Made by a program: the position numbers and the translations under genes
Shown: positions 55,587 to 64,000 of the stretch, piece after piece
Numbering within the stretch: position 1 is the first letter of the stretch
How the letters are laid out: each line of letters opens with the position of its first letter
The notes under the pieces: model-generated
Told to the model about the DNA's origin: nothing
Database searches by the model: none
Seen by the model: only the letters and a program-made list of their open reading frames with translations
DNA from: Chitinophagales bacterium
GTDB taxonomy: Bacteria > Bacteroidota > Bacteroidia > Chitinophagales > JADIYW01
DNA length: 64,000 nt
Reading direction: 5' to 3'
Assembly: GCA_023957215.1 (NCBI GenBank)
Contig: JAMLHH010000002.1
Location: 62,001 to 126,000, forward strand

Positions 55587-57469
55587 AACTGCCAACTCAC
55601 TCCTAATCTGAGTGCTCGCGGAGTGGCAGGATAATCAGGCGCTACATAATATCCTTTCTTGCCCAATAGACCTTGACTGATATTTTGCATCACAAAAAAT
55701 AATCTTGTACGCTTAATTTGCAGGTTGAAAAAGATATCTATCAGCGGATAAAAAGAAAGTTTATCTTCATCCTGTAACGCAAATTCCATGAATGCAGGCT
55801 GGTAAGTATCTGCATAGAAATTACCAAAATAAGTCAAATCAAAACCTAACTGCGCGTGTAAAGGTTTCTTTTTCACATAAGACCCCCTGTAATACCATTG
55901 ATGTTTGAGATAAAATTTGGGTTGGTGGAGAATATCTTGCTGGCTGACAAACTGATAGGTAGCACTATTTTTAAACACAAAATTTTTGAGATAGATATTT
56001 CCTTCAAGAGTCGTTCTGATGATTTGTAATGGATTGTTTAATTGTGTAGGATGAAAATCTGTATTGTAATAGATATAATTTTTGATTAAAAAGTAATCCA
56101 AATTGAAAAAGAGTTTCCATTTGGGAATACCCAATTTAGTACCTGCATGAATGACTGTTTCCTTTTTGAAATCATTTTCCCATTGATAATGGTTGGTGTT
56201 TAGAAATTCTGTCTTCATAGATGGACTGCGGGTATTGATGACTGCAAAAGGTTCTATCGAAAAAAAATCGTTGGGATGTAAATTGAAATTTGCCGAAGTG
56301 ATAAAGTCACCACTGTACTTGGGAGCGATATCTACTGCAGCATCAAGTCGGTAACTATACTTCTTTTTCAATCTGTCATTGCTCTCAAAGCTTCCAAAAA
56401 ACTGTAAGCTATGCCTCCATTCACTAAAAGTATTTTGCAAATATTTGTTCATCGCATATCTCAGACCGCCTTTCCAATTGTATGCAAAAGAGTTCTCAGA
56501 ACTGTCTTTCGTTTCATTGATATTCTGAATAAAAATTTCATTTTTTATGGTTTGCACTTTTGTAAAATCCCGTGTAGTATCGTTTTCCAAGAAAAAGTCT
56601 CTATAAAAAGTTTTAGAGGAATCTTCATCATCCCGGTATTTTATTTTTTGGGTATTGTATTCAAAACGATGTGTGATACCGTATTTAGGAAGTATGGCAG
56701 ATCTCTTTTTGGTCGTATCTTTTGTAGCAATACTTTTTCCTAAGTAGAAGGTTTGGTAAAGAAGCAGATGATGGTCTGTCAGTTGGTTCTGTGCGGTATA
56801 AAGTCTGACAGGCGCAGTGGACAAATCTTGTTGGTAAGCAGGATTTGTGAAAATATCTTCGACTGCAACTCCCCCATTTTCCTGAATTTTGGCAGTGTTT
56901 AAAATATAAGCTGCCATCAGATTATATCTTTTACTTGGAGCTTGATACCATTGGGACAAAGCAATGTTCTTAATACCACTTTTTTGTCTGTCATAAAATC
57001 CTTGTGAAAAAGGTGATTGGATATTAAAAGCAAAATTGAGTTGCGGTGTCACATTTTGGGAATGTGTAAAATCGACCAAACCTTCTTCTTTCGCTCCGAA
57101 GATATAGGCGGCAGAGGTAAAAGGTGTTTTCGTATCATAAAACCTGACACTGTCCGTACTTAAAAAATATTTGTCCAAAATATTATAACCACTTTGAAAA
57201 CCAATATATTCCAACGGTTTGAAAAATAAAGGTCGGGCAACGTTTCCAAGATTAGAGCTGAGATAAGGCACTTCCCAATTGTCATAAGGCCTGTATCTAT
57301 GAAAATCTTCAAGGAGTGTATCAATTTTTTTGAGTTGGATATCTATATGGGTGTATCTTGTTTCATATCGTTCAATAGGATTGGGTTCTGTAATAACAGT
57401 CTGAGCGTACAACTGACCTATTGCACAAAAAATTGCTGAAAGCAACGCTATTTTTTTTATCAAAGACAA
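55577..57469 (-). CDS. Putative outer-membrane porin, Porin_10 family
   Basis: 630 residues. Signal peptide MSLIKKIALLSAIFCAIGQLYAQ, a periplasmic start with YRPYDNWEVPYLSSNLGNVARPLFF, then barrel strands. SAAYIFGAKEEGLVDFTHSQNV (about 120-141) and LNFAFNIQSPFSQGFYDRQKSG are typical of the DUF/Porin_10 family found only in Bacteroidota, and the protein ends in a Phe-Tyr-Asp strand. Exact substrate unknown. It is convergent with the AtpZ-locus gene and probably lies in its usual bactofilin/AtpZ neighbourhood. Confidence 0.82.
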   Translation of the reverse strand: MSLIKKIALLSAIFCAIGQLYAQTVITEPNPIERYETRYTHIDIQLKKIDTLLEDFHRYRPYDNWEVPYLSSNLGNVARPLFFKPLEYIGFQSGYNILDKYFLSTDSVRFYDTKTPFTSAAYIFGAKEEGLVDFTHSQNVTPQLNFAFNIQSPFSQGFYDRQKSGIKNIALSQWYQAPSKRYNLMAAYILNTAKIQENGGVAVEDIFTNPAYQQDLSTAPVRLYTAQNQLTDHHLLLYQTFYLGKSIATKDTTKKRSAILPKYGITHRFEYNTQKIKYRDDEDSSKTFYRDFFLENDTTRDFTKVQTIKNEIFIQNINETKDSSENSFAYNWKGGLRYAMNKYLQNTFSEWRHSLQFFGSFESNDRLKKKYSYRLDAAVDIAPKYSGDFITSANFNLHPNDFFSIEPFAVINTRSPSMKTEFLNTNHYQWENDFKKETVIHAGTKLGIPKWKLFFNLDYFLIKNYIYYNTDFHPTQLNNPLQIIRTTLEGNIYLKNFVFKNSATYQFVSQQDILHQPKFYLKHQWYYRGSYVKKKPLHAQLGFDLTYFGNFYADTYQPAFMEFALQDEDKLSFYPLIDIFFNLQIKRTRLFFVMQNISQGLLGKKGYYVAPDYPATPRALRLGVSWQFYD

Positions 57470-57587
57470 GATTTTATTTCAATCGTTTCACAAACTTAAT
57501 TCATATCTAAAATTTTATTTCAGTATTTCAAAATAAAAGCCTGTATAAGAATAACGACGTTATAAATTTTTATATATTCACACATAA

Positions 57588-58814
57588 ATGGGAAAGACTG
57601 GCTATATAGACTATTTAGATGGTTTTAGAGGATTTTGTTGCTTTTTTTTGATATTATACCATTGGCCAATGGCTTATCTTTCAATACCTTATGGGTGGGA
57701 AGTCTTACAAGCATTTTTCGTCATGTCCGGGTATTTGATTATTAGAATACTTCTATATGATAAAAATAAGATGCCCACCTATGGTTCATATTATTCCAGA
57801 TTTATTCACAGACGGGGCTATAGAATATTTCCTTTATATATCGCTTATATTGTTTTTTGGTTTAGTGTTTTCTTTATAGCCAAAGCTTTAAACATTACAT
57901 TTTTAAAAACTATAACAGAAGAGGTTAGTTATAACTCCGGATTTCTGATGACTTATACCTACAATTTTTCTACATTTTTCAACCACTATAGAGGTGTAGA
58001 TTATTTGGGAACACCTCTTTTCGCTCACTTGTGGTCACTTTCTTTAGAAGAACAATTTTATATAATCATCCCTTTTTTAGTGTTTTTCTTGAATAGGAAA
58101 ACCTTGCTTTATGTTTTTATAGGAGCTATTGTCATTTCTCCTATTTTAAGGTATGTTGGTTTTGAATACTTGTTATCATTAAATCCAGATATCGAATGGG
58201 GGGCTACCAGTTTATATCACTTGCCATTTTTCCAAATGGATTGTTTTGCTACTGGTGGCTTATTGGCCTTGACAGGATTTAAACGAATTAAAAAACCGGT
58301 ACAATTCACAGTTTTATTTTTGGCATTTGTGGTCGGAGTATATGTTTTTATTAGGTGGTACACATTCAAATATCAAGGCTCTTCATTTGGAGAAATTGCT
58401 TTGGGTACAAGAAATTTGATATATTGGTTTGTACATGATTATCAATATGTTTACATATTGACTTTGATTAATTTCTTGGCAACTTTCATTTTTATGTGCT
58501 TTGAAAGGGGATATGGATTGCTTCCGCGTCTGTTTGGTAATAAATTCATGGCCTATTTCGGTAAAATATCTTATGGCTTGTATGTGTTGCATTTGCCGGT
58601 GTTATTGATTTGTTTACTGATTTATAATGCCATTGTCCCTAAATCATATAGTATCAGCCATCCGTTCCTATACGAGTTACCTGCTTGGATATTTTATATG
58701 GTCAGCTTATTCTTGACCGGTCATTTGGTTTTTAAATACTATGAAAGTTATTTCTTACGACTCAAAGAAAAAATAGACAAAAAGAAATTTGCGAAGTTAC
58801 GAGGTGAGAAGTAA
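57588..58814 (+). CDS. Acyltransferase family 3 (OafA/YrhL-like) membrane protein
   Basis: 408 residues with about ten membrane helices. The catalytic His25 lies in LILYHW near the end of helix 1, preceded by IDYLDGFRGF, and FFVMSGYLIIRILL follows. HLWSLSLEEQFYIIIPFLVFFLNRK is the family's second signature. It O-acylates polysaccharide, LPS or lipid headgroups at the inner membrane. It is followed 20 bases later by a short-chain dehydrogenase gene. Confidence 0.9.
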   Translation: MGKTGYIDYLDGFRGFCCFFLILYHWPMAYLSIPYGWEVLQAFFVMSGYLIIRILLYDKNKMPTYGSYYSRFIHRRGYRIFPLYIAYIVFWFSVFFIAKALNITFLKTITEEVSYNSGFLMTYTYNFSTFFNHYRGVDYLGTPLFAHLWSLSLEEQFYIIIPFLVFFLNRKTLLYVFIGAIVISPILRYVGFEYLLSLNPDIEWGATSLYHLPFFQMDCFATGGLLALTGFKRIKKPVQFTVLFLAFVVGVYVFIRWYTFKYQGSSFGEIALGTRNLIYWFVHDYQYVYILTLINFLATFIFMCFERGYGLLPRLFGNKFMAYFGKISYGLYVLHLPVLLICLLIYNAIVPKSYSISHPFLYELPAWIFYMVSLFLTGHLVFKYYESYFLRLKEKIDKKKFAKLRGEK

Positions 58815-58834
58815 TTTAGCCACAATAGTAAGAA

Positions 58835-59602
58835 ATGAAAAAAATCGTATATATCACCGGTGCAAGTGCCGGAATCGGTGAAGCATGTGCATGGAAATTT
58901 GCCACCGAGTCATGGAATTTGATTATCACCGGAAGAAGAAAAGAAAGATTAGAAAAATTAAAAGCTGATATTCAATCTCAATATTCCGTGGACATTCTAA
59001 TTCAAAGTTACGATGTGAGAGATTTGAATGCAGTACAGGAAAATATCAATGCTTTAGATCTTACTTGGTCACAAGTGGATGTATTAATCAATAACGCAGG
59101 TCTTGCTGTCGGAAAAGGTGCTTTTCAAGAGGGTTTGTACGATGATTGGGAAAGGATGATAGATACCAATCTGAAAGGTTTGATATATGTCTCCAAAGAA
59201 TTAGTGGCTAAAATGATAGCGAATGGCAAAGGTCACATTATCAATATCGCTTCGCTGGCTGGAATAGAATCTTACGGTGGAGGCAATGTATATTGTGCCA
59301 CCAAACATGGCGTAAGAGCTTTGAGTCGCGCAATGCGTATAGATTTGCTACATCAAGGGATAAAAGTTTCTACCGTCAGTCCCGGTGCAGCAGACACGGA
59401 GTTTTCATTGGTTCGTTACAAAGGAGATAAACAACAAGCAGACAAAACCTACCAGGGCTTTGAGCCTTTGACAGGAAATGATGTGGCAGAAAGCGTGTAT
59501 TTTATCGCTTCACAACCTCAACATGTCAATATAGAAGAGATTTTCTTGTTACCGACGGCACAAGCAACTTCTACTATTATAGATAGGTCTGAGGCTAACT
59601 AA
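58835..59602 (+). CDS. Short-chain dehydrogenase/reductase (YdfG-like)
   Basis: 255 residues. N-terminal cofactor motif TGASAGIG (residues 8-15), NNAG, catalytic Ser in NIASLAGIESYGGG, and Y-x3-K in VYCATKHGVRAL. The late PGAADTEFSLVRYKGD and NIEEIFLLPTAQA resemble the 3-hydroxy-acid/serine dehydrogenase YdfG group, which uses NADPH. The physiological substrate cannot be told. It is probably co-transcribed with the acyltransferase gene. Confidence 0.9.
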   Translation: MKKIVYITGASAGIGEACAWKFATESWNLIITGRRKERLEKLKADIQSQYSVDILIQSYDVRDLNAVQENINALDLTWSQVDVLINNAGLAVGKGAFQEGLYDDWERMIDTNLKGLIYVSKELVAKMIANGKGHIINIASLAGIESYGGGNVYCATKHGVRALSRAMRIDLLHQGIKVSTVSPGAADTEFSLVRYKGDKQQADKTYQGFEPLTGNDVAESVYFIASQPQHVNIEEIFLLPTAQATSTIIDRSEAN

Positions 59603-59849
59603 CTTCAAAAACCTCCCCATTTATTAATTTCAAACTCTCACACAGAACCATAGCCCTTTTTTCATCGTCTATGGTCTGTCGTCTAATCATAGAACCAAGA
59701 GCCAAGAGCCAAGACATCAAGACAATCTTGAAGTACGAAGTTAGAAGTACAAAGTACGAGTTCCTTTGTCGTCTATCGTCTGTCGTCTATCGTCCAACCA
59801 ATTTTCACATTTACTAATTTACTAATTATCACATTAAAACTATCGTCCA
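59603..59849. repeat. Intergenic word-like repeats
   Basis: No gene. Tandem-like words: GTCTATGGTCTGTCGTCTAA at about 59670-59690 and GTCGTCTATCGTCTGTCGTC at about 59767-59787. Also AAGAGCCAAGAGCCAAGAC near 59698, AAGTACGAAGTTAGAAGTAC near 59732 and TTTACTAATTTACTAATTATC near 59813. The same vocabulary occurs in the gaps at 3898-4275, 14702-15025 and 16490-16630. Confidence 0.65.
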
Positions 59850-62800
59850 TTAAAGCTTCACAAACTTCACATATTGCAGTTCATTTGTGGTCTTGTTGAT
59901 GACACTTAGAATATAAGTTCCGGCATTCAAAGAATGAGTATTGAGTAAGAATTTATTCATACCTCTCTCAAAATCTTTTTGTTCGGAATATATCTCCTGT
60001 CCCATTGCATTGACAATTCTGATATTATATGCTCCGGCTTGATCGGTAAGCAATTCTACATTCAAATTACCATCCGTAGGATTAGGATATACTTTGATAG
60101 ATTCATCTATACCGGAGGCTGCATCACTGACCGGTATATTGATAATTTTAGAATAATCAAAGACACCATCAAAATCTATCATTCTAAGGCGGTAGTAGTT
60201 ATCACCTATAACCGGGTGAGTATCTGCCAACTCATATCTCACTTGTGTAATGCTACTTCCACTTGCAGGAACTTCACCTATTTTTTCAAAAGATACTGCA
60301 TCCAAAGATTTTTCCACTTCAAATTTCCAAGCATTCCTTTCAGAGGCTGTCACCCAATTGAGAATATTTTGCGTGCCGTCATTATATCCTGTAAATGACA
60401 ATAACTCTATCGGTAAAGGTGAAAGCGGATTGTACTGAGGATTTACTCCCGCACCTCCCGTTCCACCGGAAAAACCTGTCAATGGGGTATATTCTACGTA
60501 GTGAATACCATTACAACTTTGATAACGGTTATCTTCTTCCCAATCAATAGCAGATATCGTATTACATCTTTTCAACAATTCGGTATGCTCTGTACCATTT
60601 TTATCAAAATAACTTTCACAACCCGTTTCCGAGTATCCGTACTCTCCTACTTTAATTGTGTATGGATCTACGTCATCTAAAGAATATGGATTGAAAGTAT
60701 GACCATTTCTCGATTTGAACCATTCAAAAGGTTCGTAATATCCACAACCATAACGGGCGATAAATCCTATTGCCGGATTGGAACTGATACAGGCGTCAAT
60801 GATTGCTTGTTTTTCCTCTGTCTTGTAGTAAAATCTGATACTGACAGGTTTATTGAGTGAATCTATGGAACCGGAGGTAATTTTAAAATCCCATCTACGC
60901 TCCATTACATACTCTGCATAGCATCCCGGCACATCTTCATAAGTATGATAGGTTGGGTCCAAATTAATAGTCACTTCTCCTTCAAAGTCATTACCATTGG
61001 GGTCAATAGAAAATACAAACTTGTCATCAGCAGTTTCTGAAGTACCTTTATCATCATAATAATGTCTCCAATATACTTTCTTGCTAGGATTATCTCTATC
61101 TTTTTCTCTTACTACACAATATTTATCCGTTGTTACCACCAGTGCTGTCGTATATTCCCACACTCTACCTTTACAACGACGACCCACTTCGATGATACCA
61201 TCTAAGATGACCCTATCTTCATATAAGACATTATCAATCTTATAATCTAAGACTATATAATAAGTAGTATTAGGTTTTAATGCCAAAGTGGGCTCATCAA
61301 AATTATACCAAAGCGTATCATTAATAATACCGCCGTTACCAAAGTCACCTGTCAGATTTGAAGGTCTGGATCCGCCTCCACAATCATTCCATGTAATACA
61401 GTTTCTTTGAGATACATTACTCGGACCCGGTGTACACGTGTTGCCTCCCGGTAAAAGTTCATACAAGGTATAGTTAATAGATACCGAACTGCTTGAACCA
61501 GAAATACAGGCATTATTGGCACCATTGGGTAGTTGTTTTGCCATTGCATCCGTGTTGATATACACATAGTAATCATCACAGAAATTATTCAATTCATCTG
61601 TTGTAAATTTAAAATAAGCCGAATGTTTTGGCACTCCATCACTAAAGCAGGTATTTAGACCGGAGCCGATATTAGAGGAGTTAGGAGTTTCTCCCGAGTT
61701 AGACTCGATACTCCAACAATAAGGAACATCCAAAATCATGTCTGTCGCATCCACGCAGTCATCCGCACTTTTCTGTTCTGATACACAAAGTTTGAAATGT
61801 TTGTTCTTTTCATCTCCATTTTGATCCCAAACTTGTAGATAAATCCAATCACCCGGATTTGCAGATATTGAGAAATCGACATCATTATTAAACCCACCCT
61901 CACTGCATTTCATATAAGTCAGATTAGAAGATGAACCCGAAGAGCCGGCATTGTATGCTGCCACCACCAATTCGGGGTATAAATCCAAACCTAAATCAAA
62001 TTCATCATCACCTTCTATCTTAATAAAGGTCTTGGTATTTTCACCACAAGGATCTGGCATTCGGAATTTAAACCAAATATCTCCACAGTTCTCATTACAG
62101 GAAGGAATGCCCGCTGAGGTAGGAATCCCTACTAAATTAGGGTTTGACCAAGTAGAATTATTTCCAAAAGAATATCCTGACGAACCTCCCTGCCATGTAC
62201 CATTACTATATTGACAGGAAGTCGTGCTAAATGGTACTTCGATAGCTCCTGCCGCTTCATCATTACTCGAACCATTAAATGATGGCTGGTTGTCTTTGAT
62301 TTTAATCTCAAAATATCCATCTAATCCGATACCTGCCACACCATCTACCTGCACATAATAAGTATATCCCGGTTTCAAACACAAGGGTGTAAGCTCTACT
62401 GTCGGATACACTCCATTGGCCAATGAGTTAGGGATAAACTGAGCATCATTATATTCTAATTGACTCCAATTAATTGCAGACGGATTAGGACAACCACTTA
62501 TGGTATTGTCAATACTTGTATAAGTCTCATCTGCCAATTCCCAAATTGTCACATCCGGTAAGAAATAATCTTTGGTAAAAGGTATCCAAGAGTTTCCTTT
62601 GACTTGGACAGTCACATCAGCAGATGGCGGAGCTACAAACTTATACCACACAGAACGTTGTATTCCTCCCGGACTATACTGAGCTTCAAAGTCTTCCAAA
62701 GTAGCACAATTATTATCATCATTATCATATCCTGAGTAAGTGCCGGTGATGACACCGGAGCTTGGTAATACTTTTGCATTACAGACATTATCATTAATCG

Positions 62801-64000
62801 GAGCCGATGTGATTCCTTTATTTTCTATCTCCAAGGTGAAATAACCTTGAGTATTCAAGCCACTACCATCCACTTGTATATAAAAATCCTTATTAGGAGG
62901 TAAACACACTTTCATGGTAGCGTCAAAAGCCAAAGGATCTCCCAAAAGGTCGTCGGTAATAAGTGGACTGATTGCCTCTATAGGAGTTAATGAGCTGAAT
63001 GGATTACCACCACCACATGATGGTGTCCCTTGTGCTAAAAGCATTTCCAAATCTATTTGATCTCCGACGTGGTTAGGGTCATTTTTTGCACGAATTTCTA
63101 CATTTAAGTTATTTCCGATATTCGGAGTTTTAAAGTGAAACCATACTGTCTGATCTAAGCTATAAGCGTTATCGGTCATCAGTGAATTTTCATTCGCTTC
63201 CACATCAGCACAGAAGTTGTGCCAATTCTTGCTTGTACTACCTATTTTATCACCGGTATTACCACCCAAAACTCCCAAATATCCATTTGTAGCCGTAGTT
63301 CCTACATCGCAGACATCATCGTTTGTCGGTAATGGATGCGGATCGATTCTCGTCATCTTGATATTAAAGTTTCCTTCTTCATTCAAACCACTACCGTCCA
63401 CCATGAGATAATAAGTGGTATTCTCTTCCAAACAATGAAATTCCATGCTTTCATAAAAAGGTAATCCCAAAGGACTGTATTGATCCTCTACTAATTCAAA
63501 GTTATTGGGGCATGAACCTTTATACAATGCAATTTGTGGATCGACTGCATCTCCGAAAGGCCAAGGGAGACCACTCGTTACCTCTACTTTGACAGCATGA
63601 GGTCCCGGTGTATTGGGTGTTTTAAATTTATACCATACATCTGCATCTGTCGAGAAAGTTGTCGGATCGGGATAAACACCTATTTCAATATTTGCACAAC
63701 GATTCGTCTGATTGTCTAAAGTAGTTACGCCATTTACATTTGTAGGATATGCAAGTGTCGGAACAAAAGCGGAACAGATATCATCATTAAGAGGTGGTAA
63801 TTTTGTAGGCAAAACAGCCTCTAGCTCTATCTCAAAATAACCTCTCGGATTCAGTCCTGCACCATCGACCATGACATAGTAAGTCCTACCCGGAATCAAA
63901 CATTCTACGGTCAGAGAGTTGCCACCACCGGTAAATATATTGGATAGTCCTGATGCATCTATCGGGATGAGAGTACCCGAACAAGTTCCATCTGAGGATT
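59850..64000 (-). CDS. Large secreted repeat protein with type IX sorting domain (5' end outside the window)
   Basis: Over 1,380 codons visible; the frame is open through 64000. Near its beginning are four copies of a 155-177-residue unit. Each starts with N-D-D/N-x-C, contains a V-W-Y/F-x-F motif and ends with YYVMVDGSGLN-type sequence (VDG at residues about 11, 167, 343 and 518 of the frame counted from 63899), with regularly placed Cys. They look like beta-sandwich carbohydrate- or adhesion-type modules. A Cys-rich middle (residues about 540-1,150) follows, then a PIELLSF linker domain, and the last 80 residues are the type A sorting signal (VYPNPTDGNLNVELL ... GTYILSVINK). It is exported by the type IX system and anchored or released at the cell surface. 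Confidence 0.88.
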   Translation of the reverse strand, partial: SSDGTCSGTLIPIDASGLSNIFTGGGNSLTVECLIPGRTYYVMVDGAGLNPRGYFEIELEAVLPTKLPPLNDDICSAFVPTLAYPTNVNGVTTLDNQTNRCANIEIGVYPDPTTFSTDADVWYKFKTPNTPGPHAVKVEVTSGLPWPFGDAVDPQIALYKGSCPNNFELVEDQYSPLGLPFYESMEFHCLEENTTYYLMVDGSGLNEEGNFNIKMTRIDPHPLPTNDDVCDVGTTATNGYLGVLGGNTGDKIGSTSKNWHNFCADVEANENSLMTDNAYSLDQTVWFHFKTPNIGNNLNVEIRAKNDPNHVGDQIDLEMLLAQGTPSCGGGNPFSSLTPIEAISPLITDDLLGDPLAFDATMKVCLPPNKDFYIQVDGSGLNTQGYFTLEIENKGITSAPINDNVCNAKVLPSSGVITGTYSGYDNDDNNCATLEDFEAQYSPGGIQRSVWYKFVAPPSADVTVQVKGNSWIPFTKDYFLPDVTIWELADETYTSIDNTISGCPNPSAINWSQLEYNDAQFIPNSLANGVYPTVELTPLCLKPGYTYYVQVDGVAGIGLDGYFEIKIKDNQPSFNGSSNDEAAGAIEVPFSTTSCQYSNGTWQGGSSGYSFGNNSTWSNPNLVGIPTSAGIPSCNENCGDIWFKFRMPDPCGENTKTFIKIEGDDEFDLGLDLYPELVVAAYNAGSSGSSSNLTYMKCSEGGFNNDVDFSISANPGDWIYLQVWDQNGDEKNKHFKLCVSEQKSADDCVDATDMILDVPYCWSIESNSGETPNSSNIGSGLNTCFSDGVPKHSAYFKFTTDELNNFCDDYYVYINTDAMAKQLPNGANNACISGSSSSVSINYTLYELLPGGNTCTPGPSNVSQRNCITWNDCGGGSRPSNLTGDFGNGGIINDTLWYNFDEPTLALKPNTTYYIVLDYKIDNVLYEDRVILDGIIEVGRRCKGRVWEYTTALVVTTDKYCVVREKDRDNPSKKVYWRHYYDDKGTSETADDKFVFSIDPNGNDFEGEVTINLDPTYHTYEDVPGCYAEYVMERRWDFKITSGSIDSLNKPVSIRFYYKTEEKQAIIDACISSNPAIGFIARYGCGYYEPFEWFKSRNGHTFNPYSLDDVDPYTIKVGEYGYSETGCESYFDKNGTEHTELLKRCNTISAIDWEEDNRYQSCNGIHYVEYTPLTGFSGGTGGAGVNPQYNPLSPLPIELLSFTGYNDGTQNILNWVTASERNAWKFEVEKSLDAVSFEKIGEVPASGSSITQVRYELADTHPVIGDNYYRLRMIDFDGVFDYSKIINIPVSDAASGIDESIKVYPNPTDGNLNVELLTDQAGAYNIRIVNAMGQEIYSEQKDFERGMNKFLLNTHSLNAGTYILSVINKTTNELQYVKFVKL

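Noticed and set aside
1-64000. tRNA, rRNA and riboswitch genes
   Set aside because: Scanned intergenic gaps by eye; no cloverleaf, rRNA block or known riboswitch core was recognised. A covariance-model search would be needed to be sure.

Overview
The window is chromosomal DNA from a member of the Bacteroidota, probably from the Saprospiria/Chitinophagia/Cytophagia side rather than a gut Bacteroides. The evidence is the gene content: a type IX secretion C-terminal sorting domain (59850-64000), a SprE/PorW-type gliding and secretion protein, a SusC/FepA-like TonB receptor with an N-terminal carboxypeptidase-regulatory repeat, a Porin_10-type porin, a bactofilin/M23/AtpZ cluster, a YpdA reductase, and promoters of the TAnnTTTG type. 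The DNA is A+T-rich and weak in Shine-Dalgarno signals. No rRNA, tRNA or CRISPR array was recognised.

Layout. 1-3900 (minus): a heavy-metal RND pump of CzcA type fused to a TolC-like domain (cut by the window edge), preceded by a small Cys/His-rich DUF6660-like protein. 4276-11672 (minus): an A+T-rich orphan gene pair of about 2,500 codons with the look of giant phage virion proteins, interrupted by a one-base homopolymer frameshift. 11673-15500: a mobile-element graveyard with an ORF6N gene between 37-bp direct repeats, REP-like hairpins, a damaged IS630-type insertion sequence, an antitoxin with a broken toxin, and another frameshifted fragment. 15524-16294: AMP nucleosidase. 16632-22676: a GbsR/MarR-type regulator with a strong operator palindrome, then TolC, membrane fusion protein and HAE1-type RND pump. 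22789-25627: siderophore-interacting flavoprotein, Bro-N/DinD-like protein and an AraC-type regulator.

25734-28600 (minus): glycosyltransferase, ECF sigma factor and a BamA/TamA-like barrel in one operon, divergent from tgt and lptF/lptG (28635-30845). 30885-33336: a type II restriction-modification pair inserted before ctaA. 33406-35953: haem A synthase, YpdA reductase and a directly abutting thioredoxin-like protein. 36325-43270: TolC, a small coiled-coil protein, a MacA-like adaptor, a MacB ATPase, a MacB permease whose frame is broken by two compensating indels, and a LytS/LytTR two-component pair, all on one strand.

43362-53674 (minus): TonB receptor, uvrC, PBP1A and sprE/porW. 53755-55586 (plus): degenerate M23 protein, bactofilin, AtpZ and a small membrane protein. 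55577-57469: Porin_10. 57588-59602: acyltransferase 3 and a short-chain dehydrogenase. 59850-64000: a large secreted repeat protein.

The best candidate for something undescribed is the giant-protein pair at 4276-11672 with the repeat-rich island beside it. A second theme is the number of one- or two-base indels in otherwise intact genes (giant gene, transposase, toxin, 15.2-kb fragment, macB). They mean either active gene decay or sequencing error, and reads must settle which.
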